Positions 15,882 to 23,340 of a stretch of DNA of 23,899 bases are shown here, one piece after another. The first letter of the stretch is position 1. Every line of letters begins with the position of its first letter. The notes under the pieces are model-generated. The model saw only the letters and a list, made by a program, of their open reading frames with translations. It had not been told where the DNA came from and searched no databases. The position numbers were made by a program, and so were the translations under genes. This stretch comes from GCA-2712985 sp964515905 (lineage in GTDB: Bacteria; Pseudomonadota; Alphaproteobacteria; UBA7887), in contig CAZEWK010000040.1 of NCBI GenBank assembly GCA_964515905.1, forward strand, positions 1 to 23,899. Reading direction: 5' to 3'.

Positions 15882-16484
15882 TTATTTGGTTCGTTCAATT
15901 GCCCGACTTAAAAAATCTAATCTATCTTGGCCCCAAAATAATTCACCTTCAAATATCCAAGTAGGGGTTCCAAAGACATTCTTTGCTATAGCTTCTTTTG
16001 TGTTCTGGTCCAAAGTTTGCGTAACTTTGGCAGTATTTATGATGTCGAATAAACCTTTGCCCTCAAATCCTTGTTCGTCGGCAATCGATATAATTGTGTC
16101 ACTATCCGAAATATCTCGTTCTTGGGCCCAAACAGCGGACATATAGGCATTTGCCAAATTTGTCACGTCAGCGCCAGTATGTAGGGCAGCAATTATCATT
16201 TTTGCTCCTGGTGTCGGATCAACAGGAAAGTATTTTGGTTCTAAGTTCAACTCCATATTGAGGTACGACCGCCATCTCCTGAGATCTGTAAGACGGTTTG
16301 CTTGTATTTGAGGTGGCCGTTGTTTCACTGGTTTTTGTCCAGTGAGTGCAAACGCCGCGGCAACATCAAATGGTTTCCAATTTACAACGAGATCATTCTT
16401 TTTCACGAGCTCCTTAAATCGGGGTCCACCCAGATAAGTCCATGGGGAAGGTACTGCGAAATAAAAATCAATGGTCCTTGCCAT
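15882..16484 (-). CDS. 2-hydroxychromene-2-carboxylate isomerase family protein (DsbA-like/kappa GST fold)
   Basis: This 200-residue cytoplasmic protein has a thioredoxin fold with a helical insertion. The active-site Ser13 sits in VPSPWTYLG and would activate glutathione in place of the DsbA CxxC. The C-terminal FGTPTWIFEGELFWGQDRLDFL (171-192, with the cis-Pro) is the family hallmark. NahD members isomerise a chromene carboxylate in naphthalene breakdown, but many relatives have unknown substrates, so only the family is claimed. The ATG at 16484 is chosen over an upstream frame because AGAGGA lies seven bases before it and the protein begins exactly at the first beta strand. It is probably co-transcribed with the solute-binding protein gene. 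Confidence 0.88.
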   Translation of the reverse strand: MARTIDFYFAVPSPWTYLGGPRFKELVKKNDLVVNWKPFDVAAAFALTGQKPVKQRPPQIQANRLTDLRRWRSYLNMELNLEPKYFPVDPTPGAKMIIAALHTGADVTNLANAYMSAVWAQERDISDSDTIISIADEQGFEGKGLFDIINTAKVTQTLDQNTKEAIAKNVFGTPTWIFEGELFWGQDRLDFLSRAIERTK

Positions 16485-16647
16485 TCGTATTCCTCTTCTT
16501 ACGGTGAGACTAAATCCACGGAACTGTATTACTACACAGTTGAAATATGCGTTAGAGTTTTTTAAAAAAATAGCTTGGTATTTGTAGTGCAGAAGCAACC
16601 AAATATCCAAATTTTGGGGGTGCCTGAACTTTATTCAATGGTTTAGT

Positions 16648-17208
16648 TTATATGGGTTCACCCAATTGACGATTTAGTGCCCTCAATCTTTCATCGGCAT
16701 TTGGTATTGTCGGATATATTTCCAACATTCGCTTATAAGCGTTTATGGCATCTAAGGGGCGTAATTGGGATTCGCGTATCATTGCTAATCCCGATAAAGC
16801 GCCAAAATGCCGTGGTTCTAACGTTAGTGTTTGGTCAATATCTTTTACAGACCTGTCGAAATCGCCCATTAGCCAATAAAGTGTTGCTCGTTTATTCCAT
16901 CCTTCAGCAAAATCGGGCGCTCCTTCTACTATGGAGTTAAACGCGACCAAAGCACTTTTATAATTACCTTCACCCATCGCCTTTACTCCCGTGGCCATTA
17001 GGTGATCTAGAGCCTTATCGCCAGATTCTAACCAAATCTTCCATATCAGTTGTTCTACAGATCTTGCTTCTCTGCTTGACTGTGTTGTTTGAAGTTGGAG
17101 AAACAAGGCATCTAAGCGGCTGTCTTTTTGATTTGTCAAACCACTTTTTATCCATGCGGGTGAACAGATGATCAGGATTGCCAGAAAACATGTGCGGACA
17201 ATAAACAT
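16648..17208 (-). CDS. Secreted tetratricopeptide-repeat protein
   Basis: This 186-residue protein has an N-terminal signal or anchor segment (about 5-20). Two to three TPR units in the second half contain the conserved block PDFAEGWNKRATLYWLMGDFDRS, followed by EPRHFGALSGLAMI. This combination is a recurring alphaproteobacterial family of unknown role, and TPRs imply protein-protein contact in the periplasm. It follows glcF by 43 bp on the same strand and is probably the last gene of that unit. A functional link to glycolate oxidation is not shown. Confidence 0.82.
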   Translation of the reverse strand: MFIVRTCFLAILIICSPAWIKSGLTNQKDSRLDALFLQLQTTQSSREARSVEQLIWKIWLESGDKALDHLMATGVKAMGEGNYKSALVAFNSIVEGAPDFAEGWNKRATLYWLMGDFDRSVKDIDQTLTLEPRHFGALSGLAMIRESQLRPLDAINAYKRMLEIYPTIPNADERLRALNRQLGEPI

Positions 17209-17251
17209 ACATCAATTATGGCTTAATTTACCTTGGTGGCCAAGTTACATC

Positions 17252-18562
17252 TTAATCCTTGGTGAACAAATGTTTGTGCCTCGATAGAGCTGAGGGTACC
17301 GGGCCTCCTGTCGCCCAATCAAGCATCTGGACTGTATGAATAATTGGTATTTCAGACTCAGAGGCCAGTTGGTTCATGCACCCAATATTGCCAGTGACGA
17401 CAATATCTGGATTTACAGTGGCAATATTTTGTAACTTTCTGTCTCGTAATCTAAGAGCTAATTCAGGTTGAAGGATATTATAGGTTCCAGCTGAACCACA
17501 GCAAAGATGTCCTTCAGGGATTTCCGCAACGTTAAATCCGGATTTTGAAAGAAGCTCTATGGGGCCTTGGTGAATCCCTTGGCCGTGTTGGAGAGAGCAT
17601 GCAGAATGGTATGCCAGGGTCAGATTCAAAGGTGCATTCCCGGTCACTCCAATTCGTTCCAGGAATTCACTAATGTCTAAAACTTTGTTCGAAATTTGTT
17701 TGCCCTTTAAGGCCAACGATTTATGATCTCTAAGTAAGTGGCCATAGTCTTTTAGCATTGTACCGCAACCAGATGTATTAGTTAGTATGGCGTCTAAACC
17801 TTTTCCGAGGAGTTCTTTGTGCCATGCAGTAACATTCGCTTCCACCATCGGCAGCGCAGAAGAGGTTTTGCCCAGATGATGAGGAATGGCTCCACAGCAA
17901 CCGGTTCTCGGAGAAATTACGGTTTCACACCCGTGCCGTGTAAGAAGGCGGATAGTTGCATCGTTAATTTCTGAATTCAGTACTCTTTGAGCGCAACCGC
18001 CTAATAGAGCAACTCGATATTTCTGGGTTCCTAATGCTTTGTGAGTTGTTATTTTGTCAAGTTTTAAACCACCTATCGTTTGCTTTGGTATCAAAGAGAT
18101 AATATTAGAAATTTTGCGCGGCAGGACAGGCATGAAAATTCGGCCCAGCCGGCCTGCGATAAGACTTAGCCGGAAAATGCGAGGATTTGGTAGAATCCAA
18201 GCGAGCAAGGTACGTAGCGTCCTGTCAGATAATTGTCGTTGAAAGGTATCGTTGATATGGCTGCGGGCTCTATCAACAAGATGCATGTAATTCACTCCGG
18301 AAGGGCAGGTGGTGATACAGCCAAGGCAAGAAAGGCATCGATCTATATGCTTTACGACTTTTGCTGATGGAGGAGTTATCTTTTCGAGCATATTCTTAAT
18401 GAGATAAATGCGACCTCTAGGGCTATCGAGTTCATCACCGAGCAATAGGTAGGTGGGGCAAGTTGCTGTGCAGAAACCGCAGTGAACGCACTTCCGCAAG
18501 ATATCTTCCGCATGTTGGATGTCTGGATCCATTAGTTGGTGAATAGAAAAGTTGGTCCTCAT
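17252..18562 (-). CDS. glcF: Glycolate oxidase iron-sulfur subunit
   Basis: This 436-residue subunit has two [4Fe-4S] ferredoxin motifs, Cys25/28/31/35 (CVHCGFCTATCP) and Cys76/79/82/86 (CLSCLGCITTCP). Two CCG domains follow (RTGCCGAIPHHLG and HLCCGSAGTYN). It carries electrons from the GlcD flavin to the respiratory chain. The ATG at 18562 has AAGG a few bases upstream. It lies 18 bp after glcE and is part of glcDEF, as in E. coli. All cluster ligands are present, so it should be active. Confidence 0.95.
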   Translation of the reverse strand: MRTNFSIHQLMDPDIQHAEDILRKCVHCGFCTATCPTYLLLGDELDSPRGRIYLIKNMLEKITPPSAKVVKHIDRCLSCLGCITTCPSGVNYMHLVDRARSHINDTFQRQLSDRTLRTLLAWILPNPRIFRLSLIAGRLGRIFMPVLPRKISNIISLIPKQTIGGLKLDKITTHKALGTQKYRVALLGGCAQRVLNSEINDATIRLLTRHGCETVISPRTGCCGAIPHHLGKTSSALPMVEANVTAWHKELLGKGLDAILTNTSGCGTMLKDYGHLLRDHKSLALKGKQISNKVLDISEFLERIGVTGNAPLNLTLAYHSACSLQHGQGIHQGPIELLSKSGFNVAEIPEGHLCCGSAGTYNILQPELALRLRDRKLQNIATVNPDIVVTGNIGCMNQLASESEIPIIHTVQMLDWATGGPVPSALSRHKHLFTKD

Positions 18563-18580
18563 CTGCCTTTGTTTCTCTTT

Positions 18581-19804
18581 TTATATATCCGCGTACAATC
18601 GCCCCGGATTCAGAATTCCTTTGGGGTCAAAACTCTGTTTTATACGGGCGGTTACTTTGTGGAGTGGGTCAGGGAGGGGCTCAAATACAGGTAGTGCTGC
18701 ACGTATATTTGCGTCTGCGCGAAACATAGTGGCTTGCGCTCCCACTGCTTTTACAGAGCGACGAACAATTTCGTGTGTTGTAAGATCCGTTTCTTTGGTG
18801 CCCAACCAAATGATTCCTCCGGCCCAGTCGTAGTAACATTCTGCGTCGCATTGACTGCAAATATTCTGCGTTAATAAAACAGCGTCTGTCGGTGCCACTA
18901 ATATCCGCCAGACCACAATTTGTGGTCGAGACACAAATGGGAAAACATTTCCAACTTCATTCCAAAAAACATTTGATCGTTTTCCATGCAATTCCTCAGT
19001 TGTTCCAAGTCGACCCAAAGTTTGCCGCAGTGTTTCGCATCGCGAAAGAACAGACGGTTCAGGTCCTTCTAGTCGTATTGCGGTAACCGATTTGCCGCTA
19101 TCGTTAACAAAGTCAATTTTCGAATGTTTGGTGATTCGTGTCGGAAGGTGAGCTAATCCCGTGGGTTCGTGTATAGAAGATACAACCTCACATAAAGCAT
19201 TAATTCCAGCTTTGTCAGAAAGCCCAAAGATTAAGACAGTTCGTGTTTTTTGCGATCGGGGCAGCACTTTAATCGTAATTTCCGTAAGAACTGCGAGTGT
19301 ACCATAGGAACCAGCTACAAGTTTGCAAAGGTCGTAACCGGTTACATTTTTTACTACTTTTCCACCCGCCTTAAAAATTTCAGCGCGACCACTAATTGCA
19401 TGCATACCAAGAAAGTGATCTCTTGCGGCACCTGCTCTCACACGTCTTGGGCCAGATAAATTACAGGCAATAACACCACCTAAAGTTGCTTGTCCAGGAG
19501 AGGATCCAAACAATGGGCCAAGATCTGGTGGTTCAAATGCCATTTCCTGATTTTCAGAACGAAGGAGCGAACTTATTTCAGAAAGGAGAGTCCCCGACTT
19601 TGCTGTGAGCACTAATTCGGATGGCTCGTAACCAATCACTCCGGAAAGGCTGCTCAGGTCCAAAGTTGCCTCGATATTGCTCGGACGTCCAAGAGACATT
19701 TTAGATCCGCCCCCCCTAACAGCTAAGGGCTTGTTTTCAGACAGCGCCCAAGCGACTGCTTCCCGGACTTGCGAATCATCGGAAGGTTTTATTAACGAAT
19801 CCAT
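18581..19804 (-). CDS. glcE: Glycolate oxidase FAD-binding subunit
   Basis: This 407-residue subunit has a PCMH-type FAD domain. Motifs are AVRGGGSKMSLGRP (28-41), SSPGQATLGGVIACNLSGPRR (101-121) and GGKVVKNVTGYDLCKLVAGSYGTL (147-170). The C-terminal FDPKGILNPGRLY closes the family pattern. GlcE partners GlcD and is needed for glycolate oxidase activity. It follows glcD by 10 bp and precedes glcF by 18 bp. Confidence 0.95.
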   Translation of the reverse strand: MDSLIKPSDDSQVREAVAWALSENKPLAVRGGGSKMSLGRPSNIEATLDLSSLSGVIGYEPSELVLTAKSGTLLSEISSLLRSENQEMAFEPPDLGPLFGSSPGQATLGGVIACNLSGPRRVRAGAARDHFLGMHAISGRAEIFKAGGKVVKNVTGYDLCKLVAGSYGTLAVLTEITIKVLPRSQKTRTVLIFGLSDKAGINALCEVVSSIHEPTGLAHLPTRITKHSKIDFVNDSGKSVTAIRLEGPEPSVLSRCETLRQTLGRLGTTEELHGKRSNVFWNEVGNVFPFVSRPQIVVWRILVAPTDAVLLTQNICSQCDAECYYDWAGGIIWLGTKETDLTTHEIVRRSVKAVGAQATMFRADANIRAALPVFEPLPDPLHKVTARIKQSFDPKGILNPGRLYADI

Positions 19805-19814
19805 TATTATGGAA

Positions 19815-21302
19815 TCAAAAACGAGGTAAGTTCGGAAATGGAACTTTCCCCCGATGAATATGCATTTTCCCTAATTCTGCGCATCGGTGAAGTGTTGGGA
19901 ATACTTTCCCAGGGTTTAGCAGTCCTTCAGCATCAAACGCGCACTTGACCCTTTGTTGCTGGTTCAAGTCTTGTTCATTGAACATGGTTCCCATTAGATC
20001 GCGCTTTTCCACGCCGACTCCGTGCTCTCCTGTAAGTACGCCACCAACTTCTACGCACAGTGTCAAAATTTCAGCCCCAAACTCTTCAGCACGTTCCAGT
20101 TCTCCCGGTTTATTGGCGTCGTATAAAATGAGTGGGTGCAAGTTGCCATCACCGGCGTGGAATACATTGGCGACTCTGAGGTTGTATTTCTTTGCTAGCT
20201 CCGTCATGGATGACAGTACTTCGGGGAGGCGGGCACGGGGAATCGTTCCATCCATACAGTAGTAATCAGGAGAAATTTGGCCAACGGCAGGGAATGCTGC
20301 TTTGCGTCCAGCCCAAAAATTCAGTCTTTCAGCTTCATTTTTACTTTCTCTGATACCTGTAGCACCGCGCAATTGAGCAATTTCCTTGACTTTTTCCAGC
20401 AGGTGATTGACTTCGATTGTTGGACCGTCCAATTCCACAATCAATAAAGCTTCGACATCGAGAGGATAGCCCGCTTTACAAAAATTTTCTGCCGCGTGTA
20501 TCGCAGCTTTGTCCATCATTTCCATGCCAGCCGGGATTATTCCGGCTGAAATGATATCAATGACACACTGGCCGCTGGCTTCGACAGTAGGAAATCCCAC
20601 CAGTATTGCTCGGGCTGTTTCGGGCTTAGGTAAAATTCGAACGGTTACTTCTGTGATTAGCCCGAGTAGGCCCTCGGATCCTGTAATTAATCCGAGAAGA
20701 TCATAGCCAGTGGAATCAGAGTATTTCCCACCAATACGAAGAATTTCTCCCCCCATTAAGACCATTTCTAAACCAAGGATATTATTGGTAGTGACACCGT
20801 ATTTAAGGCAGTGAACGCCACCTGAATTTTCTGCGACATTGCCGCCAATTGTGCACGCAATTTGGCTGGAGGGGTCCGGCGCATAGTAAAAGCCTTCGCT
20901 TTCGACGGCTTGGCTAATGGATAGGTTTGTCACGCCGGGTTGCACCGTAGCGGTGCGGTTAAGATAGTCAACGTCAAGAATTCGGTTAAGTTTGGCTAGT
21001 CCGATGGTAACGCCATCTGCGAGAGGCAGAGCACCACCCGAGAGACCTGTGCCTGCGCCCCTGGGGACCACTTTTATGTCTTCAGCGGCACAAATTTCTA
21101 GGATTTTGGAGACCTCCGCAGTCGTTTCTGGGAGTACCACAATCATGGGAGACTGGTTATAAGCTGTCAGTCCGTCCGTCTCATAGGCTTTTAGCGCCTC
21201 GGAATCGTCGATTACACTTTCCTCGGGCAGAATTTTCTGAAAGAGCTCTATGATTTTGGATCGTTTGGCTATTACCGCCTCGTCAATCGGGGGCATTTCC
21301 AT
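19815..21302 (-). CDS. glcD: Glycolate oxidase catalytic FAD subunit
   Basis: This 495-residue flavoprotein of the FAD_binding_4/GlcD family oxidises glycolate (and often D-lactate) to glyoxylate. Motifs are RGAGTGLSGG (81-90), GGNVAENSGG, HAGDGNLHP and LTGEHGVGVEKR, where the catalytic/metal histidines lie, and a closing AEGLLNPGKVFP. The ATG at 21302 is preferred over one at 21341. AAGGA lies upstream of it, and the extra 13 residues (Gln/Thr/Arg-rich) do not fit the family, whose members start near MPxxDEAVI. It heads the glcD-glcE-glcF-TPR unit and lies 169 bp after rpmJ. Confidence 0.95.
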   Translation of the reverse strand: MEMPPIDEAVIAKRSKIIELFQKILPEESVIDDSEALKAYETDGLTAYNQSPMIVVLPETTAEVSKILEICAAEDIKVVPRGAGTGLSGGALPLADGVTIGLAKLNRILDVDYLNRTATVQPGVTNLSISQAVESEGFYYAPDPSSQIACTIGGNVAENSGGVHCLKYGVTTNNILGLEMVLMGGEILRIGGKYSDSTGYDLLGLITGSEGLLGLITEVTVRILPKPETARAILVGFPTVEASGQCVIDIISAGIIPAGMEMMDKAAIHAAENFCKAGYPLDVEALLIVELDGPTIEVNHLLEKVKEIAQLRGATGIRESKNEAERLNFWAGRKAAFPAVGQISPDYYCMDGTIPRARLPEVLSSMTELAKKYNLRVANVFHAGDGNLHPLILYDANKPGELERAEEFGAEILTLCVEVGGVLTGEHGVGVEKRDLMGTMFNEQDLNQQQRVKCAFDAEGLLNPGKVFPTLHRCAELGKMHIHRGKVPFPNLPRF

Positions 21303-21471
21303 TATTTGGGTGGTCCTTTGTTGCCTAGTAGTCCATTGCATCTATAAATTTAAGGTGTATTACAGCACAAGGTAGCGCTAGAATCACGCATTCTGCTGGA
21401 TTTATTTGTGTTTTATCTTGTTGCTGAGCGCTAAGGTAGGCACCTGGGAGCAACGACTTACTAGCAGCTAG

Positions 21472-21597
21472 TTAGCCCTGTCGGGCTTTAAACCGACGAT
21501 TCGTCTTGTTAATTACCAGCAACCGGCCTTTCCGGCGGACTATTTTACAGTCCCGATGGCGATTCTTTGCTGAACGTAGTGATTTGAGTACCTTCAT
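21472..21597 (-). CDS. rpmJ: 50S ribosomal protein L36, zinc-free form
   Basis: Translation of the minus strand from ATG (21597) to TAA (21474-21472) gives 41 residues. They begin MKVLKSLRSAKNRHRDC, continue with VRRKGRLLVINKTNRRFKARQG (split here: VRRKGR, LLVINKTNRR, FKARQG), and match the longer C- paralogue type of L36. Only one Cys is present, so the zinc-ribbon CxxC...CxxxxH is absent, as in many alphaproteobacteria. AGAGGT precedes the ATG by four bases. It is a single gene, far from the ribosomal protein operons, as is usual for this form in alphaproteobacteria. Confidence 0.93.
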   Translation of the reverse strand: MKVLKSLRSAKNRHRDCKIVRRKGRLLVINKTNRRFKARQG

Positions 21598-21902
21598 GAG
21601 TACCTCTTCCCGTCTCTTTTAAGCCTAAAAACCATATTTTCATAGGCTTGGTGAGGCCGCGAAACATAGCAGGAGTAGTCGTCATGTCAACTTTCACGCT
21701 CTAATGGTCTCATAAGGGTCCTCTAGTGGGTGGAGTTCATTAATCGACCTGCTTCGTAAAATAGATTCTGAAATTGCGTGTTTTGGGTACCTTTGGTACC
21801 GTCACTTGCATTCGAGTGGGCCAAACTGGCTTATTGTGCTGTACAACTTTGCGTGATGACATTATTTAGTATTTTTTGCCGCGAGTAAACTGAGCGCATC
21901 TT
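21598..21902. other. Divergent intergenic stretch between rpmJ and the HlyD-like gene
   Basis: No gene is supported. It contains a hairpin AAGCCTA (21621-21627)/TAGGCTT (21643-21649) with an inner AAAA/TTTT pair, 24 bases upstream of rpmJ and so within its likely leader. It also has a doubled GGTACC (21786-21791 and 21795-21800, spaced by TTT). A tentative forward promoter for the adaptor gene is TGTACA (21840-21845), 17 bp, TATTTA (21863-21868). A six-codon frame at 21684-21704 with AGGAG upstream is noted but not called. Confidence 0.35.
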
Positions 21903-23195
21903 ATGAACAACCTTGACGTATATGATCGGGAGCCTCGGTATTTTTCCCGCCATATCCTCATAATACTTTTATCGGCTTTCTTTCTTGTGTTTGGTGCATG
22001 GGCTTATCTAAGTCCACTCGACATCACGACAGAAGCATTTGGGGTTGTTGTACCATCGAAGAATATTCAGAAGGTACAGCACTTAGAAGGTGGCATCATT
22101 GAGAATTTAAATGTGGTTGAGGGGGACTTGGTATCGTACGGACAAGAGCTAATGACTCTTGAGGGAACTGCTTCCATTTCGGATCTAGAACAACTGCAAG
22201 TCCGTGTTGCTGCGTTACGAGCTGATCTAGCTCGTTTACAAGGAGAATTAAACGAAGACTTGGAACTAAGCTTTGACACTGATTTACAGGAGAACCACTC
22301 TGATATTATTGATTCAGCAATTGAAATGTTTCGGGCCAATAGGAGCCATATTAATAGTCTAACTTCAGCTCAGCAGAAGAACTTTGAACAGAGAAAAGAG
22401 GAAATTAAGCAAATCCAGGCTCGGATTACGAAAAATAAGGACAATTTAGTTTTATTGCGTGAACAAATTGTGATTAGCGAAGATTTGTTGGAAAATAATC
22501 TGACAAACAAGATGCTTCATCTGAATTTTTTAAAAGAAGAGTCTGAGCTAAATGGACAACTGAATGAGGATCAAGCAGCTTTGAAGAAAGTTCAGGCTGC
22601 AGCGATGGAATCAGAAATCCGTATTTCCAGTATAAAAGACAATTATGTATCGGAAACTAGGCAAGAGTTTAGCGAGAAAATCTCGTTCCTTGAAGAACTT
22701 CGGCGTCGGGAAGAAAAATTAAAAGACAATCTGAGTCGGACAGTGCTCCGGGCTCCCGTAAAAGGTATCGTGAAATCGATACATCAATCAACCATCGGTG
22801 GTGTAGTGAAGCCGGGTGACGTGGTGATAGAACTGGTTCCAGAGGGTGATCACTTATTGGTTGAAGCACAGTTCCCAATTCATGAGATTGTTTACATTCA
22901 GGTGGGGCAGATGGCAAAAATCCGGCTCAATAATCCGGATTCATTTAGTTTTGGTCAGATTGAAGGGAAAGTTGCGAACATTAGTCCAGACAGTATAAAA
23001 AACGAAGATGGGATTCCTTTCTACAAGGTTATGGTCGAGTTAAGCCAAGATTTTTTCGTGCATGAGCAGAAGGAGTATCGTCTAATCCCCGGCATACAGG
23101 TAAATTGTGGCATCTTGACAGGAAAGAGGAGAGTATTTGAGTATATCCTGGATCCCTTCTTGTCGTCTTTGGACTATGCATTCCAGGAAAGATGA
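21903..23195 (+). CDS. Type I secretion membrane fusion protein, HlyD family
   Basis: This 430-residue adaptor has a short cytoplasmic N-terminus and one membrane span (about 17-36). The lipoyl half-motif HLEGGIIENLNVVEGD (about 60-75) follows, then a long coiled-coil hairpin (about 90-275). The second half-motif is LRAPVKGIVKSIH, and a C-terminal beta-barrel domain follows. The length and motifs fit type I secretion adaptors (HlyD, PrtE, LapC) rather than EmrA-type pumps. It would join an ABC ATPase and an outer-membrane TolC-like channel, neither of which is in this window. The gene directly downstream encodes the likely substrate. Confidence 0.92.
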   Translation: MNNLDVYDREPRYFSRHILIILLSAFFLVFGAWAYLSPLDITTEAFGVVVPSKNIQKVQHLEGGIIENLNVVEGDLVSYGQELMTLEGTASISDLEQLQVRVAALRADLARLQGELNEDLELSFDTDLQENHSDIIDSAIEMFRANRSHINSLTSAQQKNFEQRKEEIKQIQARITKNKDNLVLLREQIVISEDLLENNLTNKMLHLNFLKEESELNGQLNEDQAALKKVQAAAMESEIRISSIKDNYVSETRQEFSEKISFLEELRRREEKLKDNLSRTVLRAPVKGIVKSIHQSTIGGVVKPGDVVIELVPEGDHLLVEAQFPIHEIVYIQVGQMAKIRLNNPDSFSFGQIEGKVANISPDSIKNEDGIPFYKVMVELSQDFFVHEQKEYRLIPGIQVNCGILTGKRRVFEYILDPFLSSLDYAFQER

Positions 23196-23274
23196 CAGAG
23201 CTAATAGAGACTCCAGGCTAGGTACAACACAGAAATACACTGGATTTCCGTTTTTCTTGACCGATTCGCTTTGA

Positions 23275-23303
23275 TTGCGAGAAGACACAGAATGATATAT
23301 TAA
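23275..23303 (+). promoter_or_regulatory. Tentative promoter of the large secreted protein gene
   Basis: TTGCGA (23275-23280), a 17-bp spacer and TATTAA (23298-23303) match the sigma-70 consensus at 4 of 6 bases each. The pair lies about 40 bases upstream of the ATG at 23341. The 145-bp gap after the adaptor gene is long enough for a separate promoter. Confidence 0.25.
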
Positions 23304-23340
23304 ATAAGTACCATTTTTGTGGCTATGGGCGTTAGCTAGT

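Noticed and set aside
21420..21454. Inverted repeat GTTGCT/AGCAAC with an inner AGGT/ACCT as an rpmJ terminator
   Set aside because: No T-tract follows on the minus strand and the stem is interrupted, so it is not called a terminator.
21684..21704. Six-codon frame MSTFTL with AGGAG upstream, possible leader peptide
   Set aside because: It is too short to support, and no attenuator-like structure or codon run links it to the adaptor gene 200 bp away.
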